A DNA stretch of 64,000 nucleotides from an uncultured Lachnospiraceae bacterium (GTDB taxonomy: Bacteria; Bacillota; Clostridia; Lachnospirales; Lachnospiraceae), in NCBI GenBank assembly GCA_910583835.1, contig CAJTYM010000001.1:104987-168986 (forward strand), given 5' to 3'. The notes below the pieces were generated by a model. The model was given only the letters and a program-made list of their open reading frames with translations. It was not told the DNA's origin and made no database searches. The position numbers and the translations under genes are program-made. This document shows positions 9,413-16,895 of the stretch, one piece after another (within the stretch, counting starts at the first letter, position 1; every line of letters starts with the position of its first letter).

Positions 9413-10609
9413 TCACGACCTTCTCCCAAACAAAGACTTCCGTGTTTTCTTCTGTGGAATGTCAGGCTCCTCCTTGCCGCTTTCTTCCTTCCATTTAAAA
9501 TATTCGGCATCCAAGTCCACGCGGATTTCCGGTTCAGCAGCCTGGGTTGCTCCTCCTTCTGTCACAAACCCTTCATCCGCAAACGCCTCTGCCTGCAGCG
9601 CGTCTGCAAATGATTCCGATTGCAGCATATCAGCATATTGTCCCTGCAGCGCTGCACCCGCTAATTCTTCTCCCGGCGGCATATCCGTATACTGCCCCTG
9701 CAGCATTGTACCTGCTAATTCGCCTCCCTGCAGTTCTTCCGAGAATTCCTCGTTGGGCAGCGTATCCATAAATTCGCCCTCCGGCATGATATCGGAGTAA
9801 TCCTCTCTCTGCGGCACAGTAGGGATATTTATGTTTCCTGACATATCTTCGATTTCTAAGTCCTGCCGCGACTGTCCCCTGCTTTTTGCTGCCCTGCGGC
9901 GCAGGCTCTCCGCAAATTCCTTGCCCGTCACCCGCGCAAGGCTCTCCTCCTCCTCTTTGCGGGCATTGACTTCTAACGGCGTTAGTTCATAACTCCTGCC
10001 CATACGCTCAAAATACTCTTCATTCACATGGATTTCCGGCTGGACGCTGGAATAAGATTTCCCTTCGTTCTGGATACGTTTCTCTTTCTGTGCCTGTATC
10101 TCTTCCATGCGCTCGCGTTCTAATTTTTTATTAATCTCCTCGATAAGCTTGATATACTTGTTGGTATCTGCAAAATCCTGCAGCTGGCTCGTCAATTCCA
10201 ACTGGTTATGGCGCACCCTCTCGCGCTCACGCTCCATCTCATTGTTCAGACTGCGGAAAACTTTGCGCACAGAATCATTAGCCTCTTCCATAATATGGCA
10301 GATACGGTTGATGGCATCGTCCGTGTACATAATGGAGGCGGCATAAATATCATCTGCATGGCGGTTTGCTTTCTGGATAATCTCTTCTCCGCGCTTCTCG
10401 CAGCGCCTCTGCGCAAGCTGATGCTTCTGATTCGTCATCTCATAAGTATCCATCATCTCATAGACGGCAAGATTCAGCTGCTCTAACTGTGCAAAGACTT
10501 TCTCTTTCTCTACTATAATCCATTCCCCGCTCTCATCATAAGGCTTGCTGGCGGAAAAAAGCAGATGGATATTTTTTAAAATCTGTTCCATCTTATCCTG
10601 TAGGCTCAT
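9413..10609 (-). CDS. Coiled-coil protein of unknown function (DivIVA-like N-terminal half)
   Basis: A soluble 398-residue protein. Residues about 1-200 are strongly helical, with heptad-like charged repeats (EEIIQKANRHADDIY, EMERERERVRHNQ) resembling DivIVA-like or ATP-synthase-b-like coiled coils. Residues about 270-360 are acidic and contain degenerate repeats of LQGGELAG / LQGQYADM / ESFADALQ. The extreme C-terminus turns basic (KKTRKSLFGRRS). There is no signal peptide or membrane helix. The start is ATG with GGGGAAG upstream. It stands alone: a terminator follows and the HydG gene precedes it on the same strand. A cell-envelope or division scaffold role is possible from the fold type only. 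Confidence 0.7.
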   Translation of the reverse strand: MSLQDKMEQILKNIHLLFSASKPYDESGEWIIVEKEKVFAQLEQLNLAVYEMMDTYEMTNQKHQLAQRRCEKRGEEIIQKANRHADDIYAASIMYTDDAINRICHIMEEANDSVRKVFRSLNNEMERERERVRHNQLELTSQLQDFADTNKYIKLIEEINKKLERERMEEIQAQKEKRIQNEGKSYSSVQPEIHVNEEYFERMGRSYELTPLEVNARKEEEESLARVTGKEFAESLRRRAAKSRGQSRQDLEIEDMSGNINIPTVPQREDYSDIMPEGEFMDTLPNEEFSEELQGGELAGTMLQGQYTDMPPGEELAGAALQGQYADMLQSESFADALQAEAFADEGFVTEGGATQAAEPEIRVDLDAEYFKWKEESGKEEPDIPQKKTRKSLFGRRS

Positions 10610-10686
10610 GGTCTCTTCCCCTGATTATTTTCTCTATCAGTTCTATTATATCCAAAGCCTGACAACATATCAAGAAAAATGAGGGG

Positions 10687-12105
10687 CTAAAAACGGAAAT
10701 CGCGTTCTCCATTATGGATATTGGCAAGATAATCTTCTACCTTATCCCTGACCTTGGGGTTGGTGATGACATCCAGCTCTTTCTCAATAAGTTTATCGCC
10801 AATCTTTTTCGTTTCTTCAGAGGCATAATCCTCCAGATATTCCTTTAAAGTCATTAACGCATTGGGATGGCAGCAGTTTACTATCTGTCCGCTCTTTAAC
10901 AGCGACATGAAACGGTCTCCCGTCCTGCCCTCGCGGTAACAAGCCGTGCAGAAGCTTGGCACATAATCCATCTCCATTAGCCACCGTACAACTTCATCCA
11001 AGGTACGGTTATCGCTGACATCAAACTGCGCGGAATTCTCTTCCTCCGGCTCCGGCTGCGCATAGCCGCCGACGCTGGTCTTAGAGCCTCCGCTAATCTG
11101 GGAAATCCCCAGATGCAGAACTTTTTCCCGGCATTTCTGGCTCTCCCTGGTGGATACAATCATGCCGGTATAGGGCACGGCGATACGGATACACGCCACA
11201 ATCTTGGCAAACATTTCGTCTGAAATGCCATTGTCAAATGTATCCGGGTCGATATCGTCCGCCCTGCGCAGGCGCGGCACGCTGATTGTGTGGGGGCCTA
11301 CCCCTTTATAGGCTTCCAAATGCTCCGCATGCATGAGAATCCCGGTGAAATCATAGCGGTAATTATTCAGTCCATATAATACCCCCAGCCCTACATCATC
11401 GATGCCGCCGTCCATCGCGCGGTCCATCGCCTCCGTATGGTATGCGTAATCATGTTTGGGCCCGGTGGGATGCAGCTTCTCATAAGATTCCTTATTATAA
11501 GTCTCCTGAAATAAGATGTAAGTGCCAATCCCCGCCTCTTTTAATTTGCGGTAATTTTCCACCGTAGTTGCCGCGATATTTACGTTCACGCGGCGTATGG
11601 CTCCATTTTTATGCTTAATGCCGTAAATGGTCTTGATGCATTCCAGGATATATTCAATCGGATTGTTGACCGGGTCTTCTCCCGCCTCCAATGCCAGACG
11701 CTTATGCCCCATATCCTGCAGGGCCGTAACTTCTTTTACAATCTCTTCCTGCGTCAGTTTCTTTCTGGCAATATGCTTATTCTTGGCATGGTATGGACAG
11801 TATTCACAGCCGTTGACACAGTAATTGGAGAGGTACAGCGGCGCAAACATGACGATGCGGTTGCCATAGAAATCCTTCTTAATCTGTTCTGCCAGTTCAT
11901 AAATTTCCTGGTTTTTGTCTTCCAGTTCACAATCCAGAAGCACTGCCGCCTCACGGTGTGAAAGCCCTTTCTTCTCCCGCGCCTTGCTTAAAATCTCATC
12001 AATCAATGGACGGTTCTGCTTATTTTCTTCGGCATACGCCAGCGATTCCATAATCTCCTCATGGCTGATAAACTCCTCTGCTTTCGGTGACATTACATTG
12101 TACAT
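10687..12105 (-). CDS. hydG: [FeFe]-hydrogenase H-cluster radical SAM maturase HydG
   Basis: A 472-residue protein matching HydG throughout. The radical-SAM cluster motif is CVNGCEYC (CX3CX2C) in LSNYCVNGCEYCPYH. The C-terminal auxiliary-cluster region is CTACYREGRTGDRFM followed by NCCHPNA, which separates HydG from ThiH. HydG cleaves tyrosine to give the CO and cyanide ligands of the hydrogenase di-iron site, via an Fe(CO)(CN) synthon. The ATG start has AGGAGG upstream. HydE lies directly upstream on the same strand, so the two maturases are probably co-transcribed. HydF and the hydrogenase itself are not in this window. Confidence 0.95.
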   Translation of the reverse strand: MYNVMSPKAEEFISHEEIMESLAYAEENKQNRPLIDEILSKAREKKGLSHREAAVLLDCELEDKNQEIYELAEQIKKDFYGNRIVMFAPLYLSNYCVNGCEYCPYHAKNKHIARKKLTQEEIVKEVTALQDMGHKRLALEAGEDPVNNPIEYILECIKTIYGIKHKNGAIRRVNVNIAATTVENYRKLKEAGIGTYILFQETYNKESYEKLHPTGPKHDYAYHTEAMDRAMDGGIDDVGLGVLYGLNNYRYDFTGILMHAEHLEAYKGVGPHTISVPRLRRADDIDPDTFDNGISDEMFAKIVACIRIAVPYTGMIVSTRESQKCREKVLHLGISQISGGSKTSVGGYAQPEPEEENSAQFDVSDNRTLDEVVRWLMEMDYVPSFCTACYREGRTGDRFMSLLKSGQIVNCCHPNALMTLKEYLEDYASEETKKIGDKLIEKELDVITNPKVRDKVEDYLANIHNGERDFRF

Positions 12106-12220
12106 CCTCTTTTACCTCCTATCTGTTTTGGTTCTCCTATAACTATGGAAATAATTTTGATTGCTCTCTTATATGTTTTTAGCCCTTTAAAAAATCTATT
12201 TTTTATACTTGACCGCCCAT

Positions 12221-13267
12221 TTATTGGCAGAAATCCCCTCTGTCAACAACCAGCTGATACCCTATGCCCTCCATCCTGCGGCTTAGGCAGGTCCGGCATT
12301 CTGCGGCTTCATCGCCGGTACAGATTTTATTGTCGTATAATTCATACTTTTTGCGCACGTCTGTGGGGGACAGGTTGGGCATAACGACATTTGCTCCTGC
12401 CAAAATGCCTCTCTCCCTGCCGCGCGCATCAATCGTGCCCAGCGCCGTGGTGGCGGGCAGCAGCAGCTTGGGCAGCATAATGCGCAAAAGCCCTATCAGA
12501 AAGAGCGTCAGCTCCACTGTGCCGCCTTTTTCTGCCGCAAAGGGCGTATCATGGTGCGGGACAAAAGGCCCAATCCCCACCATATGGGGCTCTAATCTGC
12601 GGATAAACATCAAATCCTCTGCCAGCTGTACCGCTGTCTGCCCGGGGCTTCCCACCATAAACCCTGTGCCTGTCTGGTATCCAATCTCTTTTAAATCCCA
12701 GAGGCATTGCTTGCGCTGCACTGCGGACAGTTCCGGTGGATGCAGCTGCCGGTAATGTTCCTCGTCTGCCGTCTCATGCCGCAGCAGGTAGCGGTCCGCC
12801 CCCGCTTCAAACAGCCTGCGGTAGCTCTCCTTGGAACGCTCCCCCAGAGAAAGCGTAATGGCACAGTCCGGGTATCTTTCCCTGATTGCATGGACAATCT
12901 CCTCCAGCCTTTCCTGCGCGAACCATCCATCCTCGCCGCCCTGGAGCACAAACGTGCGAAAACCCAGTCCATATCCGAGCTGGCAGCACTCCAATATCTG
13001 CTCACTGGTCAGCCGGTAGCGGTCGGCATTTTGATTGCTCCTGCGAATACCGCAGTAATAGCAGTCATTTTTACAATAATTGCTAAATTCTATCAATCCC
13101 CTGGTATAAACATGGTTTCCATAGAACTTGTGCTGCCATTTCCGCGCTTTCTCAAACAAATACTCCGCCACAGTTTCATTGCGGTTTTCAATCAGGGCAA
13201 TCCATTCTTCTTTGGCAAGGTGGGATGTCTCTTCCAATTTATCGATGAACTGTTTGGGCTTATCCAT
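12221..13267 (-). CDS. hydE: [FeFe]-hydrogenase H-cluster radical SAM maturase HydE
   Basis: A radical SAM protein of about 348 residues of the BioB-like HydE type. The cluster motif is CKNDCYYC in FSNYCKNDCYYCGIRR, followed by YRLTSEQILECC, GGEDGWF, and the HydE-type stretches VGSPGQT, IGPFVPHHDTPF and NLSPTDVR. HydE acts on the HydG product to build the di-iron subcluster of the H-cluster. I chose the ATG at 13267 (MDKPKQF), which has a perfect AGGAGG four bases upstream; the 20 residues before it have no such site. It is followed by hydG after 115 bases. Together they show hydrogen metabolism of a strict anaerobe. Confidence 0.93.
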   Translation of the reverse strand: MDKPKQFIDKLEETSHLAKEEWIALIENRNETVAEYLFEKARKWQHKFYGNHVYTRGLIEFSNYCKNDCYYCGIRRSNQNADRYRLTSEQILECCQLGYGLGFRTFVLQGGEDGWFAQERLEEIVHAIRERYPDCAITLSLGERSKESYRRLFEAGADRYLLRHETADEEHYRQLHPPELSAVQRKQCLWDLKEIGYQTGTGFMVGSPGQTAVQLAEDLMFIRRLEPHMVGIGPFVPHHDTPFAAEKGGTVELTLFLIGLLRIMLPKLLLPATTALGTIDARGRERGILAGANVVMPNLSPTDVRKKYELYDNKICTGDEAAECRTCLSRRMEGIGYQLVVDRGDFCQ

Positions 13268-13419
13268 AAATCCTCCTGTGCATATGATTTTATATGATAG
13301 GAACCTCTTTCTTAAATTGCGAAGCAATATTTTCCTCTTGTGAGAGTGCGCATAATTATTTTTATCTTATAGGAAGACACTTTCAAACTTTAGTGTAACA
13401 AGGTCTTTCCTACTAAGAT

Positions 13420-13597
13420 GAAAATACCCCCATACCAGAAGGTATGGGGGCAGCTAAACAATATCTGTATGTGAAGCTACAGATATCTTCATTCTTAATC
13501 TATGCTGCACCGTCCCCTTCAGGTTCTCCTTGTGGTCTGGTCTGCGTTCTCTGTTATGTTATAGGTTCACCGTCAGAATTCCTTCCAGCTTACCTGT
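13420..13597 (-). ncRNA. Candidate independently transcribed small RNA (~175 nt), unassigned
   Basis: The 334-base gap between hydE and the ATPase gene has no ORF but holds a complete small transcription unit on the minus strand. A promoter TTGAAT (13631-13626) and TAATAT (13608-13603) with a 17-base spacer would start RNA near 13597. A strong hairpin ATATCTGTA / TACAGATAT follows near 13463-13488. The unit ends with a perfect 10-bp terminator stem. It matched no RNA family I could recognise (not tmRNA, SRP or a common riboswitch by sight). It might instead be the 3' end of the ATPase transcript. Confidence 0.4.
13427..13450 (-). terminator. Terminator of the small-RNA candidate / ATPase gene
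   Basis: Perfect arms CCCCCATACC (13427-13436) and GGTATGGGGG (13441-13450) with a 4-base loop. On the minus strand they are followed by TATTTTCAT. Confidence 0.75.
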
Positions 13598-13661
13598 CTC
13601 CGATATTATCATAGTTTGCATTTTAATTCAAGATTTTCAAAGGCTTTTCTTCTTTTTATAA

Positions 13662-14864
13662 TTAAGGACCCAACAGATAATCCAAAGCATTTAGGCGGCG
13701 GATTCCATCGTAATCCGCGGGAGGGTCCATATCCAGGGTGAGAATGCATTTGGGATAATTATCCGCAATTTTCTGTAAGGGCTTTAACTCCCGCTCCAAT
13801 GTATCCTGTTCACGCACGGTCGCCGCCACCTGAAAATAATTAATGCCTTCTTCATCCATGGCAACAAAATCAACTTCCAGATTATCGACTTTTCCTACAT
13901 ATACGCGGTAACCACGGCGCAAAAGTTCCAAATAAATGACATTCTCCAAAATATGCCCGGTATCCGCCTGCCCGGAATGCCCCAGCATAGCCCTGCGAAG
14001 CCCAATATCTGCCATGTAATATTTTTCCAATGTTTTCAGATACTGTTTTCCCTTAACCTCATACCGCTTTGCCTGATATATAACATAGGATTCCATAAAT
14101 GCACTTATATAGGATTCCACCGTCTTAACATTGATGTGCCGCCCATTGGATGACATTGTATCGCTGATTTTTTTGGTGGACAGCGGGTTGCCTATATTGT
14201 CTGCCAGAAACCGTATGATACTCTCTAACATCATCACATCTGTAATTTTCTTGCGTCCAATGACATCTTTCAGAATAATCGTATCGTAAATGCTCCGCAG
14301 ATAATCCTGTATCTGTCTGGAATCAGACAAGATACTAGATACAAACGGAAAAGAACTGGTCGCAATATATCTTCGGTAAGCTTCCTCCGCCCCTTTCTCC
14401 ATTCCATTCATCTGCACATACTCCGCAAATGAAAATGGCAGCATTTCTATCAATACATATCTTCCGGTCAGCAATGTTGCCAGTTCCCCGGACAGCATGT
14501 AAGAGTTAGAACCCGTCATATAAATATCTATATTGTCTCTGAGAAAAAAACTATCCACCACACGCTGAAAATCCCTGACATTTTGAATCTCATCCAAAAA
14601 AAGATACATCATTTTATCCGGGCAGATACGTTCTTTAATGTATTGGTATAAAACTCTGGGCTCCCACAGGTCTTCATATTCGTAATCCTCAAAATTAATA
14701 CTGATAATCTGATGGTTTTCTATACCCTGCTCAAGTAAATAGTCTCTAAACATCTTTAACAACGTGGACTTCCCGCACCGCCGGATTCCAGTAACTACCT
14801 TTATCATCTTCTTGTCTTTCCAGCTCAGTAATTGCTGAAAATATTCTTTCCTGCTTATTTTCAT
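13662..14864 (-). CDS. AAA ATPase with DUF4143 domain
   Basis: A 400-residue protein with an N-terminal AAA_14 ATPase: P-loop GIRRCGKSTLLKMF, Walker B YLFLDEIQN and a sensor-like MTGSNSYML. A C-terminal DUF4143 domain follows, ending in the nuclease-like stretch LEVDFVAMDEEGINYFQVA. The D-F-V...Q-V pattern resembles the metal-binding motif of restriction-endonuclease folds. Such ATPases are abundant in gut Clostridia and their role is not settled; a nucleic-acid or stress/toxin-antitoxin-like function has been suggested for relatives. The gene is monocistronic, with its own promoter that overlaps palindromic repeats, which hints at autoregulation. A MITE-like element lies just upstream. Confidence 0.85.
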   Translation of the reverse strand: MKISRKEYFQQLLSWKDKKMIKVVTGIRRCGKSTLLKMFRDYLLEQGIENHQIISINFEDYEYEDLWEPRVLYQYIKERICPDKMMYLFLDEIQNVRDFQRVVDSFFLRDNIDIYMTGSNSYMLSGELATLLTGRYVLIEMLPFSFAEYVQMNGMEKGAEEAYRRYIATSSFPFVSSILSDSRQIQDYLRSIYDTIILKDVIGRKKITDVMMLESIIRFLADNIGNPLSTKKISDTMSSNGRHINVKTVESYISAFMESYVIYQAKRYEVKGKQYLKTLEKYYMADIGLRRAMLGHSGQADTGHILENVIYLELLRRGYRVYVGKVDNLEVDFVAMDEEGINYFQVAATVREQDTLERELKPLQKIADNYPKCILTLDMDPPADYDGIRRLNALDYLLGP

Positions 14865-14881
14865 AACATCACCTCATATAT

Positions 14882-14939
14882 ATTATAATACAAAAACTTC
14901 TATTTATTCAAGTTTTATTGTATTGCAATACAAAAACTT
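14882..14939 (-). promoter_or_regulatory. Promoter with overlapping operator-like repeats for the DUF4143 ATPase
   Basis: On the minus strand TTGAAT (14911-14906) and TATAAT (14887-14882) have an 18-base spacer. A perfect 16-base palindrome TTGTATTGCAATACAA sits at 14918-14933, just upstream of the -35. The 13-base word AATACAAAAACTT (plus strand) occurs twice, at 14887-14899 and 14927-14939, exactly 40 bases apart. This pattern fits binding of a dimeric repressor across the promoter. Confidence 0.55.
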
Positions 14940-14951
14940 TTTATATTTTTA

Positions 14952-15114
14952 TTACAGTTCACTCCCACGCCATTCGCAAAGGCGCTTACAGCGCTTTCTC
15001 GCTGCTTTGCAGCTAACTTTGCTCATAACCGGGCGTTTCCTCTGTCAGCACAAACGGAGAAATCATCATGCAAGCATGTGATTATCTCCGTATTGGCTGA
15101 CGAGTGAACTGTAA
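14952..15114. mobile_element. MITE-like palindromic element, 163 bp
   Basis: The element is bounded by perfect 13-base inverted repeats TTACAGTTCACTC (14952-14964) and GAGTGAACTGTAA (15102-15114). Inside lies a long imperfect hairpin at 15045-15100 (arms TCAGC, ACGGAGA, CATG and their complements) plus smaller GC-rich hairpins. It has no ORF. No clear target-site duplication is visible. It could be a non-autonomous transposon remnant or a dispersed intergenic repeat; only one copy is seen in this window. Confidence 0.55.
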
Positions 15115-15304
15115 CATATCTATTTCATAATTTCTTTAAAATTCTTTATCTTTCTTTTAGAAATTGTCCACACTTTGCACACAATTATCTTTTATACTTG
15201 ATTTATCAAATGAAGTTGATGGCACATACATAAGCGCGCACCGTTATCAGCTTCGACTAAAAACAAATAACTACTTGATAGTTATATTACATATATATGT
15301 GGTC

Positions 15305-15387
15305 GGTGCCACCGCCCAAGATGTGGCACCCCATGAAACATTTCATAAATTTACTCCCCCAAAAGCGTTGCCGCAAGGCAGCGCTTT
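15305..15387. other. Two strong hairpins in a gene-free stretch
   Basis: The gap 15115-15500 has no credible gene. It holds a perfect 8-bp hairpin GGTGCCAC / GTGGCACC (15305-15330) and a second stem AAAGCG-t-TGCC / GGCA-g-CGCTTT with a GCAA loop (15362-15387). Both lie downstream of the amidohydrolase on its strand. The second may end that transcript, since TTTTGGGGG follows on the minus strand. Confidence 0.35.
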
Positions 15388-15397
15388 CCTTCCGTAT

Positions 15398-15502
15398 AAG
15401 GCAATTTTTTCGCTGCAGCTTTCTTGCCATCAAGGCAATTTTCCTTTCACTGCATCTTTCTTGTCATCAAGGCAATTTTTTCGCTGCAGCTTTCTTGCCA
15501 TC
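15398..15502. repeat. Three-copy tandem repeat (34/37/34 bp) overlapping the amidohydrolase stop
   Basis: Units at 15398-15431 and 15469-15502 are identical 34-mers starting AAGGCAATTTTTTCGC; the middle unit 15432-15468 is a diverged 37-mer. A fourth partial unit enters the coding end. At each junction TTGCC-ATCAA-GGCAA forms a short hairpin, twice followed by a T-run on the plus strand. Confidence 0.7.
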
Positions 15503-16697
15503 AAGGCAGCTTTTTATCCTTGGGCACATTCTCCAAAGCATATGTTACCTTTCCGTCAATAATGACATACTGGATGACCGTAGAGGACACCATAGGGTTG
15601 CCAGCTGCAATCACAAAGTCACCGTCTTTTCCGACTTCCAGGGAGCCCACCCGCTCTTCCACCCCGATATGCCTGGCTGCATTGAGGGTAATTGCCTGTA
15701 AGGCATCAAACTCATCCATGCCGGATTTTACGGCGAGCCCGGCGCACAATGCCAGATATTGCTGGGGAATCACCGGGGAATCCGTGATGATAGATACCTG
15801 ACAGCCTGCACGCGCCAAGTCACCAGGCGTGGTAAAACTCTTATTCTTCAATTCAAACTTGGTGGCATGTCCAAATGTAGGACCTACCGCTACCGGGTAT
15901 CCTTCTTTTGCCAAATCATCTGCTATCAGAGACCCATCTGTACAATGGTCAAGTGCGAGGCGCAAGTGGAATTCCTTGGCAATACGGATTGCCGTATAAA
16001 TATCATTTGCCTGATGGACATGGGCTTTCAAGGGCAGCAATCCCTCAATGACTGGAATCAGCGCTTCCAGCCTGGGGTCATAAGCCGGAGACTTGAGGAT
16101 ATCGCTTTCAGCGGCTTCCTTTCTTTCCAGATAATCCCTCGTTCGTTCCAACATCACCCGCAGTTTGGAAGCTGTGCTCATGCGGGAATAATTATCTTTA
16201 TCCTTATAACAAGTTTTGGGATTTTCCCCAAACGCACACTTCATGGCAACTTTCTCTTTGATGACCATCTCATCAATTCGTTTTCCTGCCGTCTTATAAG
16301 CTGTGAAAGTGCCGCCCAGCACATTTGAGCTTCCCGGTCCCGCTGCCACACAGGTAACGCCTCCTTCCATGGCAAGGCGGAGGCTCTCATCCTGAGGATT
16401 AATGCCATCTATTGCTGAAAGCTGCGGCGTCAGGGAATCCGTCACTTCATTGTAATCTGCTCCCTCAAATCCCACACCATAGCCGTCAAGCCCCAAATGG
16501 CAATGCGCTTCCACAAAACCCGGATACACCCGCAGACCAGCGGCATCGATTGTTTTTGCCCGCTTAATCCCTCTGCTTTTGAGCACTGGGGCAATCTCCG
16601 TAATTTTCCCCTCCTCTACCAGGATATCTGCCACGTAAGGCTTACGCTGGACAGCGTCATGAATCCATCCTTGCTGAATTACCAGTTTTTCTTTCAT
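15501..16697 (-). CDS. Metal-dependent amidohydrolase (imidazolonepropionase-like)
   Basis: A 398-residue TIM-barrel amidohydrolase. The metal motif is HxH in VEAHCHLG (about residues 65-67), further candidate ligands are HVHQAND and LDHCTDG, and the late Asp is in SIITDSPV. The C-terminal small beta domain has VGSLEVGKDGDFVIAAGNP. The family hydrolyses amide or cyclic C-N bonds; relatives annotated as imidazolonepropionase-like are often poorly characterised dipeptidases or iminohydrolases, so the substrate is open. No histidine-degradation genes adjoin it, which argues against a true HutI role. The ATG is preceded by GGAGCGG. The stop codon lies inside a tandem repeat, so the last residues (KDKKLP) may be variable between strains. 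Confidence 0.8.
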   Translation of the reverse strand: MKEKLVIQQGWIHDAVQRKPYVADILVEEGKITEIAPVLKSRGIKRAKTIDAAGLRVYPGFVEAHCHLGLDGYGVGFEGADYNEVTDSLTPQLSAIDGINPQDESLRLAMEGGVTCVAAGPGSSNVLGGTFTAYKTAGKRIDEMVIKEKVAMKCAFGENPKTCYKDKDNYSRMSTASKLRVMLERTRDYLERKEAAESDILKSPAYDPRLEALIPVIEGLLPLKAHVHQANDIYTAIRIAKEFHLRLALDHCTDGSLIADDLAKEGYPVAVGPTFGHATKFELKNKSFTTPGDLARAGCQVSIITDSPVIPQQYLALCAGLAVKSGMDEFDALQAITLNAARHIGVEERVGSLEVGKDGDFVIAAGNPMVSSTVIQYVIIDGKVTYALENVPKDKKLP

Positions 16698-16821
16698 ATT
16701 TTCCGCTCCCTTCGGATGACTTTTTCCTATTAGTATGTCAAGTCGGGCAGAAAATAATTCCCTCAGGCTAATTGTGAAAGAAAGCTGCCGCCGTGGGATT
16801 CAATCTCTTATAAAAACTGAA

Positions 16822-16859
16822 CTGCCGCATCTGGCTGGAGTCCCCAGCCGATGCGGCAG
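16822..16859 (-). terminator. Terminator of the GH127 gene
   Basis: A near-perfect long stem CTGCCGCATC-t-GGCTGG / CCAGCC-GATGCGGCAG (16822-16859). On the minus strand it is followed by TTCAGTTTTTATAAG, 37 bases after the stop of the large gene. Confidence 0.8.
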
Positions 16860-16895
16860 CCCTATCACTACTTCATCTGCATGATTTGCAAGATA

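Noticed and set aside
10687..12105. ThiH (tyrosine lyase of thiamine synthesis)
   Set aside because: The extra C-terminal cysteine motif CTACYREGRTGDRF and the adjacent HydE show HydG.
13420..13597. 6S RNA or a known riboswitch
   Set aside because: The 5' and 3' ends do not form the 6S closing stem, and no riboswitch core was recognised; left as an unassigned small RNA.
15398..15502. Possible CRISPR array
   Set aside because: Only three units, contiguous, no spacers and no cas genes.
15501..16697. True imidazolonepropionase HutI
   Set aside because: No hut genes nearby and the similarity is only at the family level.
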